DNA from: Gammaproteobacteria bacterium HGW-Gammaproteobacteria-1 | GTDB lineage: Bacteria; Pseudomonadota; Gammaproteobacteria; Thiohalomonadales; Thiohalomonadaceae | Assembly (NCBI GenBank): GCA_002840095.1 | Contig: PGZL01000011.1 | Location: 1 to 64,000, forward strand | Direction: 5' to 3' | Length of the DNA: 64,000 nucleotides | Part shown: piece by piece, positions 44,701-53,267 of the stretch | Layout: the number at the start of each line of letters is the position of its first letter | Position numbering within the stretch: the first letter of the stretch is position 1 | Translations under genes and position numbers: made by a program | Notes under the pieces: model-generated | Seen by the model: the letters and a program-made list of their open reading frames with translations, nothing else | Told to the model about the DNA's origin: nothing | The model's database searches: none

Positions 44701-45918
44701 CTCCTGGCCTGCTCGTTCATGGAGGACAAGCTGGTGGGCGATTTGCTGTCCCTCAGCGACATCCGCCCGGTGGACGAGGACTACGAGTCCTACCAGCGCC
44801 GCCGTACCTTCGGCAATGCCACGCCGGTGGGCATGTGGGAGAACACCTTCTTCCCCAGCACGCTGACGCCCACCAAGGTGGTGCACATGGATACGGAGCG
44901 CGGGCTGGACCTGGTGCGCGAGCGCGCCCGCGGCGACGAAATCTGGCCCAAGAAGCTTTGGCCGACCTGCTGGCCGCCCAGCATCAAGCCGGACGGCAAC
45001 CAGCTGGAACTGATCGGCGATCCGCAGGCGGCGGCGCCGCTGTTGCAGCAGAGCCTGCTGGTGGTGACGGTGGTGCGCAACGAGATGATCATGCTGCCGC
45101 ACTTTCTCGCCCACTACCGTGCGCTCGGCGTGCGCTGCTTCGTGTTCGTCGACAACTGCTCCGACGACGGCACGCGCGAATATCTGCAGCAGCAGCCGGA
45201 CGTGGTGCTGTATTCCAGCGATACCGAATACAAAAAATCGCACTACGGCGTCGCCTGGCAGCAGGCGGTGCTGGGCAATCTGTGCCTGGGCAAGTGGGCG
45301 CTGCTGGTGGATGCCGACGAGCTGCTGGTGTTCGACGGCTGTGAGCAGCGTACTTTGCAGGAGTTCGTGGCGGAGGCCGAGGCCGAAGGGGCCGATGCGG
45401 TCTCCACCTACATGATCGACATGTATCCGTACGGCGATCTGGCGGAGGCGGACCTGGCCGCCATGACGCCGTTCGAGGCGGCGCCGTGGTTCGACGCCGC
45501 GCCGCTGATTTCGTGGCGGCTGGGCAGCGGCATGTACGGCAACGGCGCCACCTGGCTCAGCACCCTGCGCCACCGCCTGTCCAATCCCTCGGCGCCCAAT
45601 GCCTTCACCTCGCAGAAGACGACGCTGGTGCGCTACCAGCCGTGGATGCGCTTCTCCCAGGGACTGCACGACGCCAGCAACGTGCGCCGCTCGGCGCAGC
45701 CGGCCTGGCTCGCCCACTTCAAGTACCACGCCGGCTTCAAGGACAAGGTGCATACCGAGGTGCGGCGCGGACAGCACTACAACAACGCCGCCGAGTATCG
45801 CCGCTACATGGTGATGCTGGCCGAGGGACAGGGAGGTTTCGGCGCTGCCGATCTGTCGCAGCGTTACGAGGGAAGCGGCAGCTTTGCCGCCATCCAGAAT
45901 CATGTCAGCAAGAGGTAA
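41767..45918 (+). CDS. Giant glycosyltransferase: two sugar-binding-like modules, helical middle, GT31-like and GT92/GT2-like domains
   Basis: A 1383-residue protein. Two N-terminal beta modules (GYIEQVTLREIRGWAIN and GRFSITGWAVSGERPVQSFE) resemble domains near glycosyltransferases. Residues about 230-800 are helical with no family I recognise. From about residue 800 there is a beta-1,3-galactosyltransferase-like (GT31) domain: LVVIYSCRKN, AIRSTWVQD, and the metal site YVIKIDDDCYLD. From about residue 1095 there is a second domain (VVTVVRNEMIMLPHFLAHYR, FVDNCSDDGTRE, LLVDADELLVF), typical of GT2/GT92-like transferases. No signal peptide. It starts 23 bp after the previous gene. Confidence 0.83.
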   Translation: MNMLLTATRAFSRKRAVHPDSEGIVGYIEQVTLREIRGWAINPALAPMQMAVRVNGTTHPITPRWVERADIAEKYGTQFLASGFRYDTTDAVRDELVRAMQHGSPVEVLANHVVLRNVGVTDSAPDMPRREALQIRTCVDGFEAELESWGRFSITGWAVSGERPVQSFEVLCNGHTIECTVLRRERRDVAGALQLAVPNAGFEIELPGHIWDDVGDDHGCVIEVHADGHSITPTPLELTRARVAAWTAEVLHMGEGQERQYRALLALEHARYAALITLMESDDARLLREFAQRMGLEEYAVAPQLAHRYVERLPVDGASTLLLWDALHALNERVRSGGSACAHVKAVLRDMRLKGEVRDEFMRSAVPLLCRSNEFPALRELVDFNRLSGLEHADELWKMSLALPSLVADGHIERAAALCYRLSKHLSGGWLNTECLRFASAQVQAQSKEGEIDQALAEKFRYAVIAVIDGFNGGWFSRLHDVELVDTVLTLLADLALYTDYHQRDIVTAVLRNYGLNPTFWERAAACGVAELTPEMQRAQRHFGRIAAAVRGGGAELAAELEAVEESLSYFRNRDNREAVTMLREVCMNALPHIAAAPTAAGRTLLKQLLATEPAEALRVAAAPLPGAAAPVTGDPEACELLSRALRYESGRPASVVYELQCAAARAVQLAQQATDGREAARAVADLEQRAIAIAAARDQYLGVDMLAAAYALADGGPQGGASVLMRLGELMRKAIEDTAEGRWIPAPVLTALGRFMALPGDAVLRGFCAEVVSQVRARFGSRYDALLAPTSPSIALAAEGWPRDTLVVIYSCRKNLDSRVAAIRSTWVQDLVARGIPYVVLVGDGDDSLQDDVLALNVSDRYEDLPQKTLKLFDWIYRNTDAQYVIKIDDDCYLDVARYFDTLSYRKHHYYGRVIWRDVGSMERDWHQSKSHSLRGRRCIDKSPEPSVYADGGGAYCLSRLAISRLLAAKRTEQGARLLACSFMEDKLVGDLLSLSDIRPVDEDYESYQRRRTFGNATPVGMWENTFFPSTLTPTKVVHMDTERGLDLVRERARGDEIWPKKLWPTCWPPSIKPDGNQLELIGDPQAAAPLLQQSLLVVTVVRNEMIMLPHFLAHYRALGVRCFVFVDNCSDDGTREYLQQQPDVVLYSSDTEYKKSHYGVAWQQAVLGNLCLGKWALLVDADELLVFDGCEQRTLQEFVAEAEAEGADAVSTYMIDMYPYGDLAEADLAAMTPFEAAPWFDAAPLISWRLGSGMYGNGATWLSTLRHRLSNPSAPNAFTSQKTTLVRYQPWMRFSQGLHDASNVRRSAQPAWLAHFKYHAGFKDKVHTEVRRGQHYNNAAEYRRYMVMLAEGQGGFGAADLSQRYEGSGSFAAIQNHVSKR

Positions 45919-45922
45919 GGCC

Positions 45923-47878
45923 ATGAGTGTCTGCGCGAGCACCATTGAGGTGAAACCGATCATCATCTGGACGCTGCAACGGACCGGCGGTACCAACTTG
46001 GCGCGCCATCTGTTCGGCCGTACCGGACGCCCGGCGACGCAACACGAACCGTTCAACCGCGGCCGTATCTACGGTCCGGTGACCGAGCACTGGATCAGTG
46101 AACGGGATCGCGCGGCGCTCGACGTCGCCATGACGAAGATCTGCAACAGCGGCGCCCTCATCAAGCATTGCGTGGAAACGGTGCCATGGGAAATCTCCGA
46201 GGCGCTGGCCGCCGCCGCCAGCCGTGCCGGTTACGGTCACCTGTTCCTGTACCGCAATGCCTCGCTGGATCGGCTGCTGTCGCTGCACTACGCCAAACTC
46301 AGCGGCATCTGGGGGCCGGAGTTCCAGAACAACGCCGCACTGGACGAGAAGATATTTTCCCAGCCTCTGCCGGTGGAGGAACTGGTGAGCCATGAGCGGC
46401 GCGCCAACGGCATGCTGTCCATGGCATGGCGCTGCCTGGTGGAGCAGGGCGCCACGCCCATGGCGCTGGCCTATGAGGATATCTATCAGGCTGGTGACGG
46501 TAGCGAGGCGCGCCACAGGCTGGCGCCGGTGCTGCGTGCCCTGGGCCTGGCTAACGGCGAGGCCGACGACAGCGCATTCATCGAGCAGATCATCGGCAGC
46601 GGCGATCAGGGGACGCGCGAATCCTATCGCAGCTTTCCCGGCGTCGCCGAACTGAGGAAACGTCTCGGCGCCGTGCCGCGCTTCGCGCCCGAAGGCGGCG
46701 GCTGCATGCCTGTAGCGATGCTGCGCTGCGCTTCCCATCCCTGGGTGCTGCACGCCGCTGTCGACGTCGCGCCTGATCTGATCATCCCCGGCGAGACCTT
46801 CGACCTGGGCGGCGTGGTGGTGCTGACGCGTGAAGCGCCGGCAGGCTGCACGCTGGAGATCGACGGCAGCGCAAGTTCAGTGCACTGGGACATGCCCTCG
46901 CCGCGCATGGCGCGGGACTATCCCGCCGGAGCCAATGCGGCGGCGGCACGGTTCCAGGCCCGTATTGCGCTGGCGCCCGGACAGCCGGCGGCACGCGTGC
47001 TGCTGCGCGCACCGGACGGCACGACGGTCCCCTTGCTGGAACTGGTGCCGCAGCGTGCGCCCGATTACGGCGAGGTCAGCACCGAGACGGAGGACCGGTT
47101 GATCTTCGACGTGGGCGCCAACGACGGTTCCGACAGCTGGTACTACCTGAGCAAGGGCTTTCGCGTGGTGGCGGTGGAGGCGATCCCGGCCCTGGCCGAT
47201 GCGCTGGGCGGGACACTGGCGGCACAGATCGACGCAGGCCGTCTGGTGATCGAGCGCCAGGCCATCGCCGACGCCGATGGCGAGGTGGCCTTCACCATCA
47301 ACGAAGACTGGACCGAGTGGAGCTCGCTGTTCAGTGCGTCCAAGGCCAGCGCCGGCAAGGCCACGGAAATCACGGTACCGGCCTGCACCCTGGCCGGACT
47401 GATCGCGCGCCACGGCGTGCCGTATTACGTGAAGATCGATATCGAGGGCGGCGAGCTGGCGGCGGTGAGGTCGCTGGCGACGCTGGCGCCGGAGCAGTTG
47501 CCGCCGCTGATCTCGGTGGAGATAAATCCGTGGTGGCCGCAGGTGCTGGAGCGGCTGCGGGCCATGGGCTATGTGGGCTTTCAGATGTCGCGCCAGGGCG
47601 CCGCCCATCTGCCGGGCCTGCCGTCGCCGAGTCGCGAGGGACTGGATCGGCGCACGGTGTTCAATTCGAGCATGAGCGGGCCCTTCGGCCGTGATCTTCC
47701 CGTCGGCGGCTGGGTCGGCATCGTGGAAATGGTGCGGCAGGTGATGGCCGCGCAGGCGGAGATGGATGCGCGCCGCAAGGCAGGTGACGCACCGGGCTGG
47801 TACGACGTGCACGCCGCGCGCCAGGAATGGCTGGATGCCAGCGGTATCGCCGTCGCCAACACGGAGGGTCCGTCATGA
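45923..47878 (+). CDS. Sulfotransferase-like domain fused to FkbM methyltransferase
   Basis: A 651-residue fusion. The first ~240 residues begin with a P-loop-like PAPS motif (IIWTLQRTGGTNLARHLFG) and continue like a sulfotransferase (GHLFLYRNASLDRLLSLHYA). A linker of about 150 residues, probably a small beta domain, follows. The C-terminal part is an FkbM-type SAM methyltransferase: LIFDVGANDGSDSWYYLSKG near residue 392, then RVVAVEAIP, and YYVKIDIEGGELAAV. It could sulfate and O-methylate capsule sugars. It starts 4 bp after the giant glycosyltransferase gene and overlaps the next sulfotransferase by four bases. Confidence 0.8.
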   Translation: MSVCASTIEVKPIIIWTLQRTGGTNLARHLFGRTGRPATQHEPFNRGRIYGPVTEHWISERDRAALDVAMTKICNSGALIKHCVETVPWEISEALAAAASRAGYGHLFLYRNASLDRLLSLHYAKLSGIWGPEFQNNAALDEKIFSQPLPVEELVSHERRANGMLSMAWRCLVEQGATPMALAYEDIYQAGDGSEARHRLAPVLRALGLANGEADDSAFIEQIIGSGDQGTRESYRSFPGVAELRKRLGAVPRFAPEGGGCMPVAMLRCASHPWVLHAAVDVAPDLIIPGETFDLGGVVVLTREAPAGCTLEIDGSASSVHWDMPSPRMARDYPAGANAAAARFQARIALAPGQPAARVLLRAPDGTTVPLLELVPQRAPDYGEVSTETEDRLIFDVGANDGSDSWYYLSKGFRVVAVEAIPALADALGGTLAAQIDAGRLVIERQAIADADGEVAFTINEDWTEWSSLFSASKASAGKATEITVPACTLAGLIARHGVPYYVKIDIEGGELAAVRSLATLAPEQLPPLISVEINPWWPQVLERLRAMGYVGFQMSRQGAAHLPGLPSPSREGLDRRTVFNSSMSGPFGRDLPVGGWVGIVEMVRQVMAAQAEMDARRKAGDAPGWYDVHAARQEWLDASGIAVANTEGPS

Positions 47879-48684
47879 TCGCGCTGCCGGCACTGCAACT
47901 GGGCTACCAGTTCATACCCAAGGTGGGCACCACCTCGCTGTTCACTTTCTTCTATACCTGCGTGCACGGCGTCGACTACGATCCGCTACGCCACGGACGC
48001 AACGGTCGGGCGATGTTCGTGCATCGCTATTTCATCGGCGGCGACTGTCCCGATGCCCGCGACGTCGACAACAGAGCGGCGGCCATCGCCGACTACGACG
48101 GCTATTACCGCTTCGCGCTGACGCGCGATCCGATACGGCGCTTCCTGTCGATGTACGTCAATCGCGTGATCCAGAAACGGGAGCTCGCCGCGAACTCACC
48201 TTATGCCCAGGCGATTATGCATGCCGGCCTGCCCTTCGATCCCGACATCAATCTGCTGGTGCGCCATCTCGAAGCTTACCTGGACTGTCATTCCAGCCTG
48301 CTGCATCACGCCCGCCCCATGATGGATTTTCTGGGGCCGGACCTGTCCGTCTACGATCGCATCGCCGATCTCAGCGCCATGAATACGGTGGTGGAGGAGA
48401 TCAGGGCGCACTGGTGCCGGGTGGGCATGGCTGCGCGCGCCGCCACCGCCGCACTGCCGGGAAAGATGCAGCGCTGCGGCGTGCGTCTCGGTCTGGAGTG
48501 CCTGACGCCGCGCTCGTTTGAGCGACTGCTCGATTACTATCACGCCGACTACGCCGAACTGCCCACGGTCAGTCTGCCGGAGATCAAAGCGGCCTATACC
48601 AAGGTGGCCATGGGTGCGGCACAGATCCCGCCATCGTCCGCCGCGCGCCAGGCCGTACCGGCAGCGGTGACCATCGGCCGCTAA
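47875..48684 (+). CDS. Carbohydrate sulfotransferase (Sulfotransfer_2 family)
   Basis: A 269-residue protein of the family that includes animal HNK-1 and heparan sulfotransferases. The 5'-phosphosulfate loop is FIPKVGTTSLFTFFY near residue 13, and the 3'-phosphate site is YRFALTRDPIRRFLSMYVNR near residue 80. It should move sulfate from PAPS to a sugar hydroxyl in the cytoplasm. ATG 47875 overlaps the end of the FkbM fusion (ATGA), so the two are coupled. A repeat follows, after which the operon continues. Confidence 0.85.
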   Translation: MIALPALQLGYQFIPKVGTTSLFTFFYTCVHGVDYDPLRHGRNGRAMFVHRYFIGGDCPDARDVDNRAAAIADYDGYYRFALTRDPIRRFLSMYVNRVIQKRELAANSPYAQAIMHAGLPFDPDINLLVRHLEAYLDCHSSLLHHARPMMDFLGPDLSVYDRIADLSAMNTVVEEIRAHWCRVGMAARAATAALPGKMQRCGVRLGLECLTPRSFERLLDYYHADYAELPTVSLPEIKAAYTKVAMGAAQIPPSSAARQAVPAAVTIGR

Positions 48685-48711
48685 ATACATGTTCCGAAAC
48701 TGTACCCATGC

Positions 48712-48810
48712 ATAGGGCGTCCCATGGGCGCCGTGCTGCGGCGGGCAGGGCCCGCCCTTATGGAGTACCCGGTATGAAGTGGATACCCATTCGGAACACT
48801 TGTTTAGGTT
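48712..48810 (+). repeat. REP-like repeat, copy B (partner at 21986)
   Basis: Homologous to the copy at 21986: GGGCGCCGTGCTGCGGCGGGC, here with four more bases inside the second hairpin (GGGCAGGGCCCGCCC), then CCCGGTATGAAGTGGAT and CATTCGGAAC ... TTGTTTAG. It lies in the 137-bp gap before the glycoside hydrolase, whose open frame reads through it. Confidence 0.75.
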
Positions 48811-48821
48811 TCGGTCACACC

Positions 48822-50363
48822 ATGCGGTGCCGTGGCCTAGCCTGGCTGATGGGGGCTCTGCTTATGCCCACGCTCGTTGCCGTCGCCGGTGCAGCCCCAC
48901 CACCCTGTGTCGTGCCCGTCGCCCTGCCGGTGCTCACGCTGCCGGCAGTGCCTGTCTGGACCCGCGGCAACCACGGCGTCGCCGGTGCCTCCGTGCTCTT
49001 CCACTTCGATGACGACGCCTGGTGGTCGCAGGCGCAGGCCTATGCCGGGTTGCGCGCGGCGCAGCTCGGCGCGCTGCGTTTTCCCGGCGGCGAACTGGCG
49101 GACAACTACGACTGGGAGCAACACGCCGTGGAGCGGGCGGCGGACTGGCCCGGTGCGGCGGCGACGCCTGCAGCGCGCGAGGCGCGCACCGACTATCGCG
49201 AGTTTCTCGCCCATGCCGCGCAGGCCGGCGTCGGGCAGGTGTTCATGGTGGTCAACGTCGACGGTGCGTTCCGTGCCGCCGGTGATCGCCGCGCCAATCT
49301 GCAACGCTACGCGCAAAAGGCCGCCCGCTGGGTCGGCGAGGTCAAACGCGCCGCCGGCGGCATGACGGTGCATTGGGAAATAGGCAACGAGCCCTATCTC
49401 GGCGGCAGCTTTCCGCTCACGGCGCAGGAATATGCCCAGGCCTTGCAGGTGTTCTCCGCCGCCATGCGCGCGGCGGATCCATCCGTGCGCATCGGTGCCG
49501 CCGGACCGGGCACCCTGGCCGGCGTCGCCTTTGCCGACCGGCTCGGCCCGGCCGCCCTGGCGCGGCTGCGCGCCGGTGCCATCAACAGCCGGCGCGCCTG
49601 CCCCGGCCTCACGACGCCGGCCTGCATCGCCGCCGTGCAACAGGGCGAGCCGGCGCCCGCCCCACTGCCCTGGTGGCCCGAAGTCATGGCCCAGGCCGGC
49701 GACAGTTTCGATTTCGCCGTCATCCACCGTTATGCCCGCGCTACGCCGCTCACTCCCCCTGCGTTTCCGCTGTCGCAGCGCGTGCAGAGGCTCAAGGACG
49801 CTCTGCAACGCAGCACCGGGCGCCAGGTACCGCTGGCGTTGACCGAATGGAACACGCCCAGCGAGAAGCGGCACGGCGCCCTGTCGGAAATGGAACACCT
49901 GATGGAGATCGCCATCCAGCGCGGCAACGACGCGGTGGCCGGTGTGGACTACGTCCTGTACTGGCCGCTGCGCGCACCGGCGCCAGGCCACCGGCCGCTG
50001 CTGGAAACCGACGGCAGCCCCACCGCCGTCGCGCGGCTGCTGGCCCTGCTGCACTCGCTGGCCGATGCTGACCAACGGGCGCAGGTCATGCTGGCCGGCG
50101 GCATCTACCTGCTGCGCAGCCGTTCCGGGGAGTCCGAGCACTACCTGCTGGTCAACACCGGCACGGAGGCGCGCGTGATCGCGCTGGACACCGCAGGTGG
50201 GGGCGGCTGGACGGTGCAACAGATCACCGGCGACGAATCGGGAAAGGCAATGCCCGTGCATACCTGCCTTGCCGCGGGGATACACCCCAGTACCCCTGGG
50301 GTCCATGCTCCAGCGCGGTCAATTAGCTTGATCCACCGGGGGCCGGGGGCTATTGGTTTGTAA
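48822..50363 (+). CDS. Exported clan-A glycoside hydrolase (GH39/GH51-like)
   Basis: A 513-residue protein with a signal peptide (GLAWLMGALLMPTLVAVAGA). It has a TIM-barrel glycosidase pattern: LGALRFPGGELADNYDW, the acid/base motif HWEIGNEPYLGG and the nucleophile region LALTEWNTPSE, plus HRYAR, typical of arabinofuranosidase-like or glucuronidase-like enzymes. It probably trims or releases capsule in the periplasm. The start is taken at ATG 48822, where the signal peptide begins; the longer frame from 48708 only translates a repeat. Substrate unknown. Confidence 0.78.
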   Translation: MRCRGLAWLMGALLMPTLVAVAGAAPPPCVVPVALPVLTLPAVPVWTRGNHGVAGASVLFHFDDDAWWSQAQAYAGLRAAQLGALRFPGGELADNYDWEQHAVERAADWPGAAATPAAREARTDYREFLAHAAQAGVGQVFMVVNVDGAFRAAGDRRANLQRYAQKAARWVGEVKRAAGGMTVHWEIGNEPYLGGSFPLTAQEYAQALQVFSAAMRAADPSVRIGAAGPGTLAGVAFADRLGPAALARLRAGAINSRRACPGLTTPACIAAVQQGEPAPAPLPWWPEVMAQAGDSFDFAVIHRYARATPLTPPAFPLSQRVQRLKDALQRSTGRQVPLALTEWNTPSEKRHGALSEMEHLMEIAIQRGNDAVAGVDYVLYWPLRAPAPGHRPLLETDGSPTAVARLLALLHSLADADQRAQVMLAGGIYLLRSRSGESEHYLLVNTGTEARVIALDTAGGGGWTVQQITGDESGKAMPVHTCLAAGIHPSTPGVHAPARSISLIHRGPGAIGL

Positions 50364-50386
50364 ACACTACCCCGGCCAGGAACTGC

Positions 50387-51415
50387 GTGCCCATGGACAC
50401 TCCGACACTGTTTCTTCACATCGGTACCAACAAGACAGGCACCAGTGCGATACAGCGGTTCTTCAATCAGCAGCGCGATGCATTGCAGCAGCATGGCCTG
50501 CTGTACCCCGCCGCCGGTTGTGCCGGCGATGCCCATTACACGTTCAGCACGCTGCTGGGTTTCGATCACGGCAAGCCCAGGCGCGTCGACCTGTCGGCGC
50601 CGCCGCTGCGGGATTTGCGCAGCAGGCTGGAGCAGGAGATCGCCCGTTCGGCGTGCCGCCATGTCCTGATCAGTTCCGAAAACTTTGTCCTGCCCCGTGC
50701 GGTGGAACCCGTGCAGGAGCTTTTGCGGGATTTCGAGGTGCGCGTGGTGGTGTATCTGCGCCGCCACGACGGCTGGTGGGAGTCCGCCTACAACCAGGCG
50801 GTGAAGATGGTGGCGCAGCCCCCCTGGGGGCGCGGCTTCGAACGCTATCTGCGTTACCAGCGCATGCGCAATCCACAGTACGGTGGCTATCGCGCCTTGC
50901 TGGACCGGTGGGATGCGGTCTTCGGCACGGACAACGTCATCGTGCGCCCTTACGAAAAGCAGCAGAACGCGCCCAATGTGGCGGTGGACATATTGCATGC
51001 CATCGGCTGCGGCAACATCGCGCAGCAGCTGGACGTGCGCCCCGGGCATGTCAACGGTTCCCTGCACGGCGACACGGTACATCTCATCGATGCCTTTCAG
51101 CGCGCGCGCATCGAACCCGATCTGCGCCGCCGCCTGATAGAGCACGCCATCGCCACGGCGCCGGCCGGCCCCGCGCCGTCGCTGGTGGAACCGGCCCTGC
51201 GCCGCCGCCTGGTGGAGGAAAACATGCAGGACTACGCCCACATCGCGCGCAAATATCTCGGCCGCAAGGATGGCCGCCTGTTCCTGGATCCCCTGCCGGA
51301 TCCGGACGAGCCGTGGACGCCGCAGCCGCGGCCGCCGTTGTCCGCCGTGGTCGAAGCCACGGTGCAGGTGCTGTCCGGCACCGCGGCCGCCAAAGGCGAA
51401 CGCTCGGTGGCCTAG
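50387..51415 (+). CDS. Sulfotransferase-like protein
   Basis: A 342-residue protein starting PMDTPTLFLHIGTNKTGTSA, where HIGTNKTGTSAIQRF is the 5'-phosphosulfate loop of bacterial sulfotransferases. VVVYLRRHDGWWESAYNQAV is the usual 3'-phosphate region. It should use PAPS on a capsule sugar. GTG 50387 has AGGA six bases ahead; ATG 50393 is the alternative. It is followed by galE and cysC in the same direction. Confidence 0.82.
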   Translation: MPMDTPTLFLHIGTNKTGTSAIQRFFNQQRDALQQHGLLYPAAGCAGDAHYTFSTLLGFDHGKPRRVDLSAPPLRDLRSRLEQEIARSACRHVLISSENFVLPRAVEPVQELLRDFEVRVVVYLRRHDGWWESAYNQAVKMVAQPPWGRGFERYLRYQRMRNPQYGGYRALLDRWDAVFGTDNVIVRPYEKQQNAPNVAVDILHAIGCGNIAQQLDVRPGHVNGSLHGDTVHLIDAFQRARIEPDLRRRLIEHAIATAPAGPAPSLVEPALRRRLVEENMQDYAHIARKYLGRKDGRLFLDPLPDPDEPWTPQPRPPLSAVVEATVQVLSGTAAAKGERSVA

Positions 51416-51453
51416 GCCGTCCGCGCATCATGTCACGCAGAGGAGTCGCCAAC

Positions 51454-52506
51454 ATGATCAGCACCTTACCGATAACGCTCCGGCCACACCGTACATTGCT
51501 GGTGATCGGCGGCTGCGGCTACATCGGCTCGCACATGGTCAAATGCCTGCTCGACGCCGGGCACCGCGTGGTGGTGCTGGACGATCTGAGCGGCGGTTAT
51601 CGCGATGCCCTGCTGGGCGGCGAACTGGTGGTGGGCGATTTCGGCGAACGCACGGTACTGGAGGCACTGTTCGAGGGGCGCCGTTTCGACGGCGTCCTGC
51701 ACTTCGCCTCCCTGATCCAGGTGGGCGAGTCGGTGCGTGACCCGGCGCTGTATTACCGCAGCAACATGGCCAAGGTGCTCACCCTGCTGGAGGCCATGCG
51801 TGATCACCAGGTGCCGGCCCTGGTGTTTTCTTCCAGCGCCGCCGTGTACGGCGAGCCGCACTACGTCCCTATCGACGAGTCCCACCCGTGCACGCCGATC
51901 AATCCCTACGGCATGACCAAGCACGTGGTGGAGACAATGCTGCGCGACTTCGCCGTCGCCTATGGCCTGCGCGCGGTGGCGCTGCGCTACTTCAACGCCG
52001 CCGGCGCAGATCCCCTGGGCCGTCTGGGCGAACGGCACCAGCCGGAAACCCATCTCATCCCCCTGGCCATGCAGGCCGCACTGGGCACGCGTCCCGCACT
52101 CCAGGTGTTCGGCCGCGATTACGACACGCCGGACGGTACCTGCATCCGCGATTACGTGCATGTGGACGATCTGGCCGACGCCCACCTGCTGGCGTTGGAA
52201 TACCTGTGGAGCGCCGGGCCGAGCACGTCCTTCAATCTCGGCAACGGCGCCGGCTTCAGCGTGCAACAGGTGATCGATACGGTGGCGGCGGTGAGCGGCG
52301 TGCCGGTGCCGGTGGAGGAGGGGGCACGGCGCGCAGGCGATCCGGCGCGCCTGGTGGCTGACGCCGCGCGGGCGCGGCAGGTGTTGGGCTGGACGCCGCG
52401 CTACGGCGATCTGGAAACCATCGTGCGCCATGCGTGGCGCTGGGAACAACTGCGGCCCGATGCGCGGGCGGCAACGCGGAGGTACGGCAATGAGCAAGCC
52501 ACATGA
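51454..52506 (+). CDS. galE: UDP-glucose 4-epimerase GalE
   Basis: A 350-residue short-chain dehydrogenase-type epimerase. NAD binding: [13 protein letters not shown] near residue 18. Catalytic: SSSAAVYGE and the YxxxK pair in NPYGMTK. Sugar binding: [17 protein letters not shown]. It interconverts UDP-glucose and UDP-galactose (or the N-acetyl forms), supplying capsule precursors. AGAGGAG stands before ATG 51454. Its last 17 bases overlap the cysC start. Confidence 0.92.
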   Translation: MISTLPITLRPHRTLLVIGGCGYIGSHMVKCLLDAGHRVVVLDDLSGGYRDALLGGELVVGDFGERTVLEALFEGRRFDGVLHFASLIQVGESVRDPALYYRSNMAKVLTLLEAMRDHQVPALVFSSSAAVYGEPHYVPIDESHPCTPINPYGMTKHVVETMLRDFAVAYGLRAVALRYFNAAGADPLGRLGERHQPETHLIPLAMQAALGTRPALQVFGRDYDTPDGTCIRDYVHVDDLADAHLLALEYLWSAGPSTSFNLGNGAGFSVQQVIDTVAAVSGVPVPVEEGARRAGDPARLVADAARARQVLGWTPRYGDLETIVRHAWRWEQLRPDARAATRRYGNEQAT

Positions 52507-53143
52507 TTTGTATTGGCACCGCGGTACGGTAACCCGGCAGCGGCGCGAGGAGTTGAACGGCCATCGCAGCGTGCTGCTGTGGTTCACCGGCCTCTCCGGC
52601 GCGGGCAAGTCCACGCTGGCCCACGCGGTGGAAGAGCGTCTGCATCTCGCCGGCTGCCGCACCTCGGTGCTGGACGGCGACAACGTGCGCCACGGCCTGT
52701 GCCGCGATCTCGGCTTCACCGAAGCCGATCGGGTGGAGAACATCCGCCGGGTGGGCGAAACGGCGAAGCTGCTGGTGGAGGCCGGGGTCATTACGCTGAC
52801 GGCGTTCATCTCGCCGTTCTGCAACGACCGCGCGCGGGTGCGCAGCCTGTTCCAGCCCGGCGACTTCATGGAGATTTTTTGCGCCTGTCCGCTGGAGGTG
52901 TGCGAGACGCGCGACGTGAAGGGCTTGTACAAGCGCGCGCGTGCCGGCGAGATTCCGCACTTCACCGGCATCTCCTCACCCTACGAGGAACCGGAGCAGC
53001 CGGATCTGCGGGTCGATACCCACAGTCTCGGACTGGAGGATTCGGTGCAGGCGGTGCTGGATGCATTGCAGGAGCGCGGCATCGTGCGCGTGGAGCGTGC
53101 AGCGCTGCCCCAGGGCACGGCATTGTCAGACGTCCTGGGCTGA
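52490..53143 (+). CDS. cysC: Adenylylsulfate (APS) kinase CysC
   Basis: CysC phosphorylates APS to PAPS with ATP. The 217-residue product has the P-loop [13 protein letters not shown] near residue 35, [29 protein letters not shown] and [17 protein letters not shown], all diagnostic. Its position next to galE and several sulfotransferases, not with cysDN or cysH, suggests that its PAPS is meant for sulfating the capsule. It overlaps galE by 17 bp in another frame, so it is co-transcribed. Confidence 0.95.
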   Translation: MSKPHDLYWHRGTVTRQRREELNGHRSVLLWFTGLSGAGKSTLAHAVEERLHLAGCRTSVLDGDNVRHGLCRDLGFTEADRVENIRRVGETAKLLVEAGVITLTAFISPFCNDRARVRSLFQPGDFMEIFCACPLEVCETRDVKGLYKRARAGEIPHFTGISSPYEEPEQPDLRVDTHSLGLEDSVQAVLDALQERGIVRVERAALPQGTALSDVLG

Positions 53144-53186
53144 ATGGCGGTTGCAAAATCTTGACCACGACAAGGTGACGAATAAA

Positions 53187-53244
53187 CCCGTAGGAGCCCA
53201 GTCCCCTGGGCGAATGTTCGCCGAGAGGACCCGGCTCCTACGGG
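53187..53244. repeat. GTAGGAGC-family REP repeat
   Basis: Perfect 12-bp arms CCCGTAGGAGCC and GGCTCCTACGGG enclose an inner hairpin GGCGAATGTTCGCC. It separates cysC from the oppositely directed glycosyltransferase and may serve as a terminator for both. A second member is at 58969. Confidence 0.8.
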
Positions 53245-53267
53245 ATCACGAAGCGGTTAAAGCAGCA

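Noticed and set aside
42208-46056. 1282-codon minus-strand open frame opposite the giant glycosyltransferase
   Set aside because: Composition is shadow-like and the plus-strand frame has real glycosyltransferase motifs.
48708-48821. Longer start of the glycoside hydrolase
   Set aside because: The extra 38 residues are a translation of a REP-like repeat; the signal peptide begins at 48822.
50353-51453. N-terminal extension of GalE to 717 residues
   Set aside because: The first part overlaps the sulfotransferase gene in another frame; a good ribosome binding site and the GalE N terminus place the start at 51454.
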